Positions 26,701-37,600 of a stretch of DNA of 64,000 bases are shown piece by piece. The stretch lies in NCBI GenBank assembly GCA_030704615.1, contig CM060731.1, positions 54,730,221-54,794,220 on the forward strand, in the 5' to 3' direction. The notes below the pieces were generated by a model, which saw only the letters and a list, made by a program, of their open reading frames with translations, ran no database searches and was not told the DNA's origin. Origin of the DNA: Takakia lepidozioides. Taxonomy: Eukaryota; Streptophyta; Takakiopsida; Takakiales; Takakiaceae. Each line of letters begins with the position of its first letter. The stretch's first letter is position 1. Both the position numbers and the translations under genes were made by a program.

Positions 26701-27923
26701 TGATTTTACACTCTATACTCCATCTAGCCCTGGGGCAGGGCAGGACTTCTTCAAGTTGTATACCTAGGGCTTGTGAGAGTGCATCGATTTGGCGTCAAAA
26801 GTACTGTTAGGACTGGAAGCGGCTATTTGAAGGTCTGACCTTGTGACTAGAGACAGGAGCTATCATATGGAAAAGAAGGCACTAAAAACTCTTCGGCTTC
26901 TTTTTTTTTCTGAATAACTAAGTCAGTGTCGATGCAGTGGATCTACCAGAGCCAACAGGAGCCATGTGCATTTGAATGCAGCACTGTTTTACTTGCATTG
27001 TCGAGAAGTCTGCTGATCACCTCCTAGTATAAACAACCTGATAATGACCACCTCTGGTTGTAGTCAGCTCTCATTTACATATATGGTTAGTATAACTAGA
27101 TCTCATGATATGTAAGAGACCTTTTCAAAGTTGGATTTTTTTATCTTACATAGCTGCCATAACCCTGTGTTTGTAGGTCATGGATTCAGCTCTTTGACAA
27201 ACTCAAGACTTGTTCCAAAGGCTATCCGGGCTGTGGCTGACCGACTGGATGGGTTGTGGTGAGTATGTCCCGTAGAACATGAACCCAGCTGTATTACTTG
27301 AACTTCTTGGTAGCATCTCTAGTTTCAAGTGACATTGATGGTGTGTCGAATCCTTGGCAGTACCATCTTGTTACCAGACTTGCCAACAGGCCTCTCTTCT
27401 TCCTCCCTCCCTCAACAACCCTTGTTCGTTTTTCTCACTCTGTTCAATCTGGGCAGGGTCTGTAGCTCCCATCAGTTGGACCACAGCTCCCTTCTGCCCC
27501 TCTTTCAGGATTTGAGGTCTTTTTGTGCTTCACTGTGAGGTGCTGCTTCTATAGCGGGATTATGTTCATGAAGATGAGATTTCTAGAAAGAGTTTCTCTT
27601 TTTTCTACTTCTGTGGTAGCATCGGAACATCTTTTTGTTTCCTTCTGTTGCACTTGACAGGTAGCCCAAATCTATATTGCTAGAGGGTCAGAACTCTGGC
27701 AACAGCTTCCAACCAAAGAACTTGGATCCAAAACAGGTTTGCACCACCTTTTATCCTCTACAAGGCTGGAGATGAATCTAGTAACCTGGTTTGGGATTTT
27801 GTCTGCAGTGTTGTGGGGGGGAGGATGCTGATGCGACAGCCCACAGCAAGGTTGGGGCTTGCGGTGTATTGGGTGGCAATCCACGTGTGGATTGTTATGA
27901 TGCTATCAATGGGAATTTGTTAG
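11741..27923 (+). CDS. TNO1-like giant tail-anchored coiled-coil protein (golgin-like)
   Basis: Exons read from splice sites and frame: 11741-11791, 11920-12693, about 13171-13809, 14425-15666, 15944-16897, 17631-19748, 19944-20552, 21120-22580, 23791 to about 25566, 26449-26581, 27177-27258 and 27809-27923. This gives about 3,300 residues. The start MDKGKTKTDLRAAGKKR joined to LEEFRLKRQQKGSSNK matches the conserved N-terminus I recall for a plant coiled-coil family (AT4G31570-like). Exons 3-9 are almost pure coiled coil with recurring KLSxxREKLxxAVxKGK units and KIxWLAxAL units. The C-terminus (GHGFSSLTNSRLVPK, ADRLDGLW, RMLMRQPTARLGLAVYW, then a hydrophobic segment to the stop) matches the TNO1-type tail anchor. 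TNO1 is a trans-Golgi-network protein that binds the SYP41 SNARE; a similar tethering role is inferred. The acceptor of exon 3 and the donor of exon 9 are uncertain. The frame is otherwise intact, so it is probably functional. Introns, up to 1.2 kb, hold no recognised gene. Confidence 0.8.
25567..25851 (+). mobile_element. tRNA-derived SINE-like copy (left arm of inverted pair)
   Basis: The copy starts around GCATCCAGCAGATGGCC. It carries a tRNA-Ser-like A-box region (TGGCCcctGGTTAGGGC) and a B-box-like stretch (GGTCATGGGTTTAAAGTC), followed by an unrelated body and a T-run at about 25843-25851. This layout of a tRNA-like head, body and short homopolymer tail is that of plant SINEs. It begins at the apparent end of exon 9 of the TNO1-like gene, immediately after a possible weak donor. 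Reading on from exon 9 gives about 20 extra codons inside it before a stop. No clear target-site duplication was found. Confidence 0.5.
25900..26190 (-). mobile_element. tRNA-derived SINE-like copy (right arm of inverted pair)
   Basis: The reverse complement of 26190-25930 aligns along its length with the left copy. The same head occurs (GCATCCAACAGATGGCC, AAGTGGTTAGGCACAA) with a better A box than the left copy. The same body blocks follow (GGGACTTTCGAGTCCTTGGG, GTGAAGTCACACCATAA). The two copies face each other around a centre near 25879 and could fold into a stem of roughly 260 bp in the pre-mRNA of the host gene. Identity by eye is about three quarters. Confidence 0.5.
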
Positions 27924-30052
27924 CAAGTCTGTTCTGTAACCGACCCTCCACCCACCGTTGAGGTCCCCAGTTCAGCTTCTACAACAGCACTGCTGGGAGA
28001 CCCCTCCAATAAGGTTTGTTTCCCACTCCTCTTTGATCCTACTCCCTTTCTTGGCACATACTTATATGTACCCAGGGACAGTTGGGCAACCAGTGCATTG
28101 TCTCTCTCTCTTTCCTAACCTCTAGGTAAGTCAAATAGCAAGTGAAAGAACTGGTTACTGAGCTGACATACATACATTTTGTCTGGTTTCAGAGAAGGGG
28201 AGAAGCGGTACCCATTGAGATGTTTGGGGACACTTGATTCTTGTGATGGTATATCTAAAAAGTATGCCACATACTTGTTGACATCATTTGCAATAAGCTA
28301 TAAAGCATGTTCACTTCTGCAATCTCCATTCACTGCATTGGGAATGCAACAGCTCTTGCCGAATTCCATTCATAAGTCATGACTGCCTGTGAGCCTATAG
28401 CTGGAGGCTGAGATTCGTTTCACTGTCTTAATGTTAGCTTTTTGAGTGACTTAAATGTTCCAAACTGGAGACATACAGAATGATGTCACACTTTTGCACC
28501 TAATTTATGATATCAGAGCTCCAGGGAAGCCCTTAGGACCTTTGGGGTTTGTCGCTTGTAGCTTGGGCATTGAGGGTGGTGCCACATGGCAGGTCAGTTC
28601 GTACACTAAAAAGCATATCCTTCTCAACTCGAAAATATACATGGTTACAAGCACATAACAATGTGACTACCTGGTTTACTGAGCTCAGCTGGCAAGGCAA
28701 TAAGCATGGTGTAAGTTGACTTGTTTGCTTCAACAGGAACCAATACAGACAATGAGATATCAATAAACTTTGTAAAATGGGGCACCACACCATGGGTGTT
28801 ATGGTTGTAAATACAGCACTGGATAGTAGGTGTCAGGTTAGAAACAGTATGGTAACTGAGTGTGATTGTTATCGAGCATGTTAGCTGAGGAGAATCCTCA
28901 CAAACAATTTACTCAGCATGGGATCCAAGGTGATCTTAAGCTGGCACCCTGTAATTACCAACTGGAGTTTAGAGCATGGTAACCATGAAGCTTGATTCTT
29001 TCAACACACAAGGTTGTGTACTGTCTGTCTTGCATGGGTCAATGGAGGATGTTGGACAGCAGATATCTACTGGGAATTCAACAGCTGCAAACTCCCGGAG
29101 CAGAAGAAAGAAAGTGCAGGTGGGGTTTACTAATGCAAACGGCACTGTTCCCACCTTGAACACCAAGTTGCTCGTTGCCTTCACTTTAGATTGCATTCAG
29201 TGGAACTGGGACACACTCATCCTAGTCAGCATGATCTCTCCGGCCACAGTTCCGCAGGTGAAAACTCTTGTACTCACCAGTTGCTATTGGAACTTGGGGC
29301 ACACGGGTTGTGGCAGGTGACATTGCTAACATGGGTGTACATGATGTTGGTGCCACATTTGGGGGAGCTGCCTTTGCCACCTAACATTGACTCTTCATGG
29401 GTGAGTGACAGACTCTTCCAATCAATCATCTGTTGGCTACAAATTTTGATAATAATCTTTCCAATTGACAGGCTCGGGGTTTGGAAAAAATTGAAATAAA
29501 GAGAACGGCAGGCTCCGATGAAATATCCAACTTGCATGTCTTCATATTTGAGAGTCTGACCACCTACAATGCCTGCACTGGTTTGTCCTCCCACTTTCTT
29601 TGCTTCATATTTTGTTTTTGCTCTCTTGGATGCATTCCAACAGAGCACAATGGTCTGTAGCCTTATGACTATGGTACTCACAATCTAATAGAAGCCACAA
29701 GGCTACAACAAGTATGTAAAGGGGAGATCCCATCTTCCCTGCATCACCACTACAGACTTAAACTACATCAAGTGACTTGCAACTAAACCCAACCTGGACT
29801 AAAACATGCTGCTAAGAAATAGACAATCATCTGACCATAACCCTAATACCTTGACATTGTACTTTACATCAGATATCATCCCCCATTCCTCAGCCACACA
29901 CGGATGAATCTCCTCCCGCATGGACAGATGAATCCTCACAAAAGAAACAAATCATCAGCACCCTGCCTGCTCCTATGCGAAAGAGGGACAGCAAAATTAG
30001 GTGATGAGGGGTTGGTGGTCTGAACTCAGCATGTTTGAAAATCACAACTCCC
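27924..30052. other. Intergenic between the TNO1-like and CML genes
   Basis: Contains the 3' flank of the TNO1-like gene and scattered short frames, for example 28976-29320 on plus and 29274-29681 on minus. Some end at good splice donors, but none shows a domain I recognise. A decayed gene cannot be excluded. Confidence 0.4.
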
Positions 30053-31551
30053 TTACCGATCTCCACCCTCATCCTCCTCGAGCCCCACCCAGTCTGTGAA
30101 GGCGAACAAGAACTCCTTGAATGTGATCAGTCCATTCTTGTCCCAATCCATTTCTTCTGCAACACTCATGGAAATATGTGAGCTTGCATACTGTCCTGGT
30201 ATTTAGCTATAGTTGCAAAGACCTAGCAAACCATGGCTGGTGCGTCGAAGACTACAAAGAAGGCAAAGAAGACTGTAAACACTCTCCTCTCCCCCAACAA
30301 TTTATTCAAATGCTTTCAACTTAAGGGAAAACCTTCTTTAAGTTTACATTCAACTTTGAAAAACAAATCTCCTTCGGTCAAAGGTGAAACAACTGGACAC
30401 AAATAAAAATACTCACCAAATCTTTCTACCCCAATCCTTTCTCCCTGCCTGCCTGGAGATGCCTCATTGATGGCATATATCATTTCTTTCTTGCTGACAT
30501 AGCCATCTTTCTCACGGTCAAAAAATACAAATGCATCCGCGATCATGTCAAATGTGGCTTCTAGCTGTGGCAGCCCTATTCGAGTTCTCTTCACCAGACC
30601 ATCCAGTCAAGGACCACTGTAAACTTCCACAGAGTGACATGAAATCCACAGGTATAAGCAGATCACATTCAGAGATTTTAGTTGCGTGTTACCCATCAGT
30701 ACGTAGCCCTTCAGAAAGAGTCAGGCCTCTTCTCTTACGTTTCCTGTCCCACATTGGGGTGTACAAAATCAGCATGGATGCAAATAACGGACCACAGAAT
30801 CTGGGTGGTAGTGAATATGCTCTCCCTTTCCTCTCTCTCTTCCTTGCTCCCACCTTCCTCCACCAATACCCACCAGGATATGCTACCAGCATGTCAAATA
30901 ATCACCAAGGAGGATACAGCTTGAGTATTGTTGGTAGGTTTCCCAAGAAGGTACACAAAGGCTAACACCACAATGAACTCTTTGAACTCAATGCCATGGC
31001 TAGAATCCATATCACTCTCTGCATGCAAAGCGCGCACTTCCTCATCTGTGTACTCTACATGCAGCTCCCTGAAACAAAGCTTCAGTTCCTCCATGTCTAT
31101 GGAACCATTGCCATCTCTGTCTGCAAATCACCCAGCAACCCACAGAAAGTTGGCACGGCCAATTCTTAAACCCCTGCAGGCCTCTCTCTTTTAACAGGTT
31201 GCAGATTGAGATCCTCCCTCTATCTTTCTCTCTCTTGCCTCTTGTCTCTTGTGTTCCGCTCAAACTGAGCGCGGGGTCAATGGCCACAAGGCTACAGCAA
31301 ACGTCGTCTTATGAGTACATTCTCTTGTCTGTCTCTCTCTCTCAATACAGGTGGTACATACCAAATTTCTTAAACACTGCCCTGACTGTTTCAAAGGACT
31401 CATCGATTTTTGGAAACTTCAGGATGATACTGTTGAATGTCTTCAATGTGACTTGGCCCAATCGGGCTCGCTCTGCCATAGCTTCGACCATTCTCTTCTC
31501 AAGCATGGATGGCTGGTCAAGCCTTTCATCTCTGCTTTGTCTGATCCCCAT
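30053..31551 (-). CDS. CML21/22-type calmodulin-like EF-hand protein
   Basis: Four minus-strand exons: 31551-31362, 31120 to about 30935, about 30592-30417 and 30156-30053, with GT-AG junctions and consistent phases. The order of segments (MVEAMAERA, FNSIILKFPKIDES, GSIDMEELK, FKEFIVVLAFVYLL, LPQLEATFDMI, VSKKEMIYAI, MDWDKNGLITFKEF) matches the CML21/CML22 family. Four EF-hand loops are visible: DRDGNGSIDMEE and DWDKNGLITFKE are canonical, DMDSSHGIEFKE is slightly altered, and DREKDGYVSKKE has Glu at loop position 3. The chosen ATG gives MGIRQS, which fits the MGxxxS pattern for N-myristoylation and would place the protein at membranes. That is inference, since an upstream exon could exist. 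It should act as a calcium sensor without enzymatic activity. No breaks are seen. The 5' edge of exon 3 is the least certain boundary. Confidence 0.85.
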
Positions 31552-31559
31552 AGGTAACC

Positions 31560-34510
31560 CCTCAGCTTTCAAAAGCGGGAGATTCTCCTATAGCCAACCA
31601 GTTTGAATCACAGCAATCTGAACAGAGCAAAACCTTATGGTTAAGTGGAAAGGACGATCAACTTGCTCTAAATTTAGATACTAAAACCAAGAGTTTAGTT
31701 TCATAGTTTTAGTTTGTCAATTATCTCCAGGCACCACAAATGTCCCCAAAATCCAAAAAGAACTAAAATTTGTCTCCATAGATTCATTATTTCTTGCCAC
31801 TGGCTCAGGGTTCTGAAAGATAAATTTCCAGAACCCTTTCAGGAGTCAGGAGAACAGTGATGACTGAGGCTCTAAATTCTCCTCCTTCTGTAGAATCAAG
31901 AAGATGCTGGACGTACTTTGCTGAAAAATTCTAGTCCAGGGAATGGTGTACTCAGACCGACGTGGAGACTGTTTCAATCGAGTCCAAACCATTTTTTCTT
32001 TGGAATGGTCACAAACAACACATGGGGCCTAAATCATAAAGCCCCACAATTCAGAAGCACATGTAGAGACAATCTTGACAAAGTTTTGGGTGAGTTCTGC
32101 AACAGCATGAGGACATTCCTTGGCCTAGGACACATGATTGAACATGTGCTCATGAGTGCAGAGAATCCAAGAGATCGAGTTACTTTCACTGATTACCCCC
32201 ACGGCGTTCGTGGGGCGATTCATACCAGTCATCTGTGTACAACCAACGGCAAACTCACGGGATGGTTGCCCCGTGAAGTAGCGCAATTTGCTCCACAATA
32301 AAGGTGTATTTACTTCTACTTGCTTTGAACTTGCTATAGCTTCCGACGAAGGAAAACCAAGTACTCATATCATACGGCCCCGCAGAATGCGCCTCGTCAA
32401 TAAAGCAGTAAGTCGTCGGAAGTGCACCTCACAGGTTACAACCATTGACAAAGTCTGAATACTATGATGCAAACACCACCTCTTCAATCAGCAGTCCCTC
32501 TCCACAACAGACTTGTGGCCACCGGATTGCCCATGCTGTTGGGACGATTATAGCGTGGTGGGATAAAACGGCACTGACTTCTCATACTCTGGTAGGAAAT
32601 CTGGCCACAGCAAGCCTGCCTACCACACAACAACATAGCAAACAAAATGTTGTGAAATCCTGCCCGAATTCTAGTCGCAATTTGAAAACTAGGAGAAATG
32701 TAGGGGTTCAGGAAGCCCAATCATACCTCCGCCAATTTCCGAAGGTGTAAGAATGAATTGTCAAAACGATGGACAGAGCATCGCACTTCAGAGTCTCTCT
32801 CAAAATGCAAAAGCCCAGCGATGACGAAAAATCCGCTTCGAACCCCAAATCCTGTAAACAGCAAGAGCCAGAAAAGACGAAGAAAAAAGTGTGGGGACAC
32901 AAGCAACCCTAGCGAGCAATCACACGACTCCACACACAGCCCTGCACACCCCACACCCCCCCTCATCGCGTCGTCATCGTCAGGCCCGCACCCACCCAGC
33001 GACAGGCCAGGCACGTTCATCCACCGCCACGGCTGCACATCCATCCACGTTGTGCTCTCCTCTGCCCTCGCTGCTGCGCTGCGGGCCCTGCACTTTCTTA
33101 CTTGCCCCGTCCAACAAGTCTTCTGTCGGCCTGCCACTCTGCGAGCACGTACGTAGATCTGAAGAGGTAGCACGAGCAGGCGGGTAGTTATTTCTGTGCT
33201 TGCAAGGTCTTCCCATGGCTGCACTAGTGAAGATTCTGGAGCACCAGAAAGGGGGGACATAGCCAACTTGAGAATTGCATTGTGCGTATAAGGAGGTGAG
33301 GTAGGCTTGGCAGGAGATGCTCCTTGTTTATAGGAAAGCCGTTTCCTTGGTGACGAGGAGTAATAATAAGCGGCTATGGGAGTACCGGGTGGCCTCCGAT
33401 GTCCATTCATGTGGTGGGACCCACCCAGGAAGAGCTGATTTGCAGTTGTATATCGGCTGGTTGTTGACGATTGCGCCGTCGATACTTGAGCGTGGATATT
33501 GGTAGCTTCACTGTTTGAGCTTTGTTTCAGTTCTTCCTTGAGCTCTCACGACTCGTGTTGGTATGACAACCAACTTCTTTTTGCAAAAACGACTTAAGAA
33601 TCAATCGTGAAGGAGAAAAAGTATGAGCTTGGGTTCTAAAGAGTGCGAGAGATTAGAACAGAGAGGAAGGGAAGGGCAAAACAGGCAAGAGATGCAGAAA
33701 TGAAGCGAATTGTGGTGTCCTTTGCTTGCATGCAAATGGAAGATTCAATTAGAATATTGGTGGACAGATCCACGGAAGGGGAACCCGCTGTGGAAAATAA
33801 CCTTGTCAGTTGGTATAACTTTCATGAACAAATTGGGGAGATGCAGCTATAATTCACTGTACTCCAGTTTCTCACTAGCACAGGAAGTTGAACAGGCTTT
33901 TCTCATTCCTCGAGACGGCAAGGACAATGTAGAGGCCCCTGCCTCCACTGGGCATCAAGTAGGAGAGAATAATAGGAACAACCCACCGCACAATGATTCC
34001 TGACTAAAAACAGGACGAGGCTAAGGAATCCCTAGGGGATGATCCCGCCTGCATGTTGGAGAATGAGGACACAGCAGATGAAGCAAGGGAGAAATATGCA
34101 TATACAATTCAACATCACTGCACTCGAATGATCTCCAAAGGATCAGATGCTGAGGATGTGGAATCAAAGGAGGATCGAAGATGGTTTTCACCTTCAATAA
34201 ACGAGCAATTTATCACTGTCCCTATGAACAAGAGAAGGAATTTGAAGCCCCTGGGACTGGGTGACAGAAAAGAAGGGTGCTCTTCACCCTTTCTTAAGAG
34301 AGAAATAAGTAACTAACTGAATTTGCACCAATCAAGAATGAAGAAGAGGAAGGAATTGGCAGACACACTCCACTGCACTCTTACTCTCTAGAGGACAGGA
34401 GGTTGCTTGGCGATCCAGAGGGGAGGTCCCTGCCCCCTTATTGTCAGAGGAAAAGTACAAAGCAGAAACAAAAAAATGCAGGTGCAATTTAGTGCAGACC
34501 GAATCTCTTG
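31560..34510. other. Intergenic, with a GC-rich patch
   Basis: Open frames at 31918-32301 (+), 32721-33410 (-), 32758-33156 (+) and 33643-34316 (+) overlap one another and have no recognisable domain. Positions 32920-33180 are clearly GC-rich and could be promoter sequence for either neighbour. A possible upstream exon of the proton-ATPase gene may lie in 33640-34300, but I cannot prove it. Confidence 0.35.
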
Positions 34511-34638
34511 TTTAGCAGAAGCTCAAGACTGGGGAACCTGACGAGGAGGTTCTTGCCCTTACTTTAGAGGGCAAGAACATACGAGAGGCACTTCCGTGGG
34601 AAACAGCAGAGCCCCCTGCAGAGGGCCCTGCCCCTACC

Positions 34639-37600
34639 ATGGAACAACGAGCCCGTCCTACAGAAAGAGAGTACGACGAAACAGACCTAGAGAACATTCC
34701 CATTGAAGAGGTTTTCAAGAGACTGAAATGCACGAAGGAGGGCCTCTCGTCCAAAGAAGCCGAGATTCGATTTAACCTCGTTGGGCCCAACAAACTGGAA
34801 GAACGGCACGAAAGTTTGTTACTCAAGTTTTTATCCTTCATGTGGAACCCTCTGTCGTGGGTTATGGAGCTTGCGGCAATCATGGCCCTTGTCCTCGATA
34901 ACGGAAATAACTTGCCTCCTGATTGGCAAGACTTTGTTGGGATTGCGATCCTACTTGTGATCAACGCAACAGTCAGTTACGTAGAGGAAACCAATGCTGG
35001 ACAGGCGGCTGCTGCGCTTATGCAAGCCCTTGCCCCAAAAGCCAAATTGCTGAGAGATGGTGCCTACAAGGAAGATGATGCTACCATTATTGTACCTGGT
35101 GACATCATCACAATAAAGCTGGGAGACATCATAGCTGCGGACGCAAGGTTGCTCGAGGGGGACCCACTTTTGATCGATCAGTCAGCGCTAACTGGTGAAT
35201 CGGTCGCCGTTACAAAAAGAGCAGGGGATGAAGTGTTCTCAGGATCTATATGCAAACAGGGGGAACTCGAAGCTGTAGTAATCGCTACAGGCGTGAATAC
35301 GTTCTTTGGAAAGGCAGCTCATCTGGTTGATACTACCCACCACACTGGGCACTTCCAACAAGTTCTGACACATATTGGAAACTTCTGTATATATGCAATT
35401 TCTCTAGGCATCCTGGTGGAGATAATTGTGATGTACCTGGTCCAGCGTCGAAAATACCGAGATGGAATTGACTGTATGCTGATTCTCTTGATTGGGGGCA
35501 TTCCCATTGCCATGCCCACAGTTTTGTCGGTTACCATGGCAGTTGGGGCTCATAGCCTGGCCAAGCAGGGTGCAATTGTGAAGCGAATGACTGCAATCGA
35601 GGAGATGGCAGGCATGGACATCCTTTGCTCAGATAAAACAGGAACGCTGACATTAAATCGTCTTACTGTTGACAAGAACATCATTGAAATCTTCTCGAAA
35701 TCTGCTGACAAGAACCTCATATTACTCACTGCTGCACGAGCCTCGCGTGTTGAAAATCAGGTCCAAACTACCGTGCACTGTGAAGGGTCCAGCACTAAAG
35801 TACCCCACCACGGTTCTATAATCATGTCAATTTAATTGTTATCCTGTAGTTTGTCACTTCCCGGTTGAAGCAGCAACAACCAAATAGAGAGGAAGATAGA
35901 GAGAGGGGTTTGGCTAGGGCAGCTACATTCTAGACTGCACAGTTCTGCTGCCCCACAGAAAATAGGTAGATGTGCTCTTTCCTGATTGCAAACGTTCTGT
36001 TTGGTTATAAGAACACAGGACCCCATCGACCTCGCAATCTGCAGCATGTTGGGAGATCCCAGGGAGGCGCGTAATGGCATTGAGGAAGTCCATTTCCTGC
36101 CTTTCAATCCCACCGACAAGCGCACCGCAATGACATACAAGACCGCCGATGGAAAAATGCATCGAGCAACCAAAGGAGCTCCTGAACAAATTCTCGCTCT
36201 GGCGGAAAACAGAAGTCAGATAGAGAAAAGGGTGTATGAGGTCATCGACCGATTTGCTGAGAGGGGTTTACGAAGTCTGGGTGTTGGCTACCAGGTACAG
36301 TACCCAATGCATCATTTGACAAGTGTTAAATCACTCGGTTTGTTTTCTGAAGCCAAAAAGGAAGTTCAATTCGTGAGCAAGATTCATTAACTCATGCCTG
36401 TACTTAAAGCTGCAGATTCGGTCAATTTATACATTATAAATGTACATGGTAATATATTCTGCTAACTGACTTAGACATCCCAAGACCTGTACTCACATGA
36501 GTCAACCGATGGCCGGAGCGAAGCAGGAAGTACCTGATGGCCAAAAAGAGAGTGAGGGAGGGCCATGGGAGATGCTTGGGTTGCTCCCACTGTTTGACCC
36601 ACCTCGCCATGACACGGCTGAAACAGTTCGAAGAGCCTTGGAACTCGGTGTGAATGTCAAGATGATAACAGGAGATCAGTTGGCGATCGCAAAGGAGACA
36701 GCACGGAGACTAGGAATGGGGACGAATATATATCCGTCATCGGCTTTGTTTGGGAGAAATAGAGGAAGCGTTGATCATACCGCGATAGTTGGCATGGATG
36801 AGGGCGAACTGATCGAGCAGGCTGATGGGTTTGCAGGCAATGTGCTTATCTTAAAGACCACACATTCAGAAGAATTATTGATCAATCAGTCTGTTAAGAG
36901 TTCCGGATACAACGGAAAAAAGTCTTAAGGTGTCTTATCATATCCATGTTATAGCTCTATTGTGCTTTAGGTTCCAATAGGATGAGCTGTATGTATCTAC
37001 TGAGCACTCCTCGTCTGCCATACATCTTTCTTTGCATGTGCCTGGCAGTCTCATATATGTAACTTGTAGACCCAAGTTGCTTCGTAGAACTCCAAATCTA
37101 ACACCACATTAAAAGATTCAAATTAAGAGCTCGACCCATGTACATAGCACTTGAATAGAAGCTCGGGCAAAGAATGCCGGCCGTCTGAATGGGAGGGAGG
37201 GAGAGACAAAACACTTTGCAGGTGTATTTCCGGAACACAAGTACAAGATAGTGAAGACGTTACAAGAGAGGAAACACACGTGTGGCATGACTGGGGACGG
37301 TGTGAACGATGCACCAGCCTTAAAGAAGGCTGATATTGGTATTGCGGTGGCTGACGCCACAGATGCTGCTCGCAATGCAGCTGATATTGTACTCACCCAG
37401 CCAGGTAAGCAACCGTGACAGCAATTTCATCACAGCCTATCTATCTATGATAGCTGATGATGATTCAGGGTGGGCTCATGTGCATTCTAAGACCACAAAC
37501 CTGATGTACCGAGTCCACGTCTGCAGAATCGGTGTCCGAATGATTCCAAATTTCTCTACCAGTTTGTTGTAGCATTGTTGGACTCAGGAACGGTACCAGG

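Noticed and set aside
28976-29681. Overlapping plus and minus frames suggesting a gene between the TNO1-like and CML genes
   Set aside because: No motif, no consistent exon chain on either strand.
31918-32301. A 127-residue plus-strand frame
   Set aside because: No recognisable domain, no splice partners, and composition like the surrounding intergenic DNA.
32721-33410. A 229-residue minus-strand open frame
   Set aside because: It lies in a GC-rich stretch with overlapping frames on both strands, is of low complexity and has no domain; probably chance.
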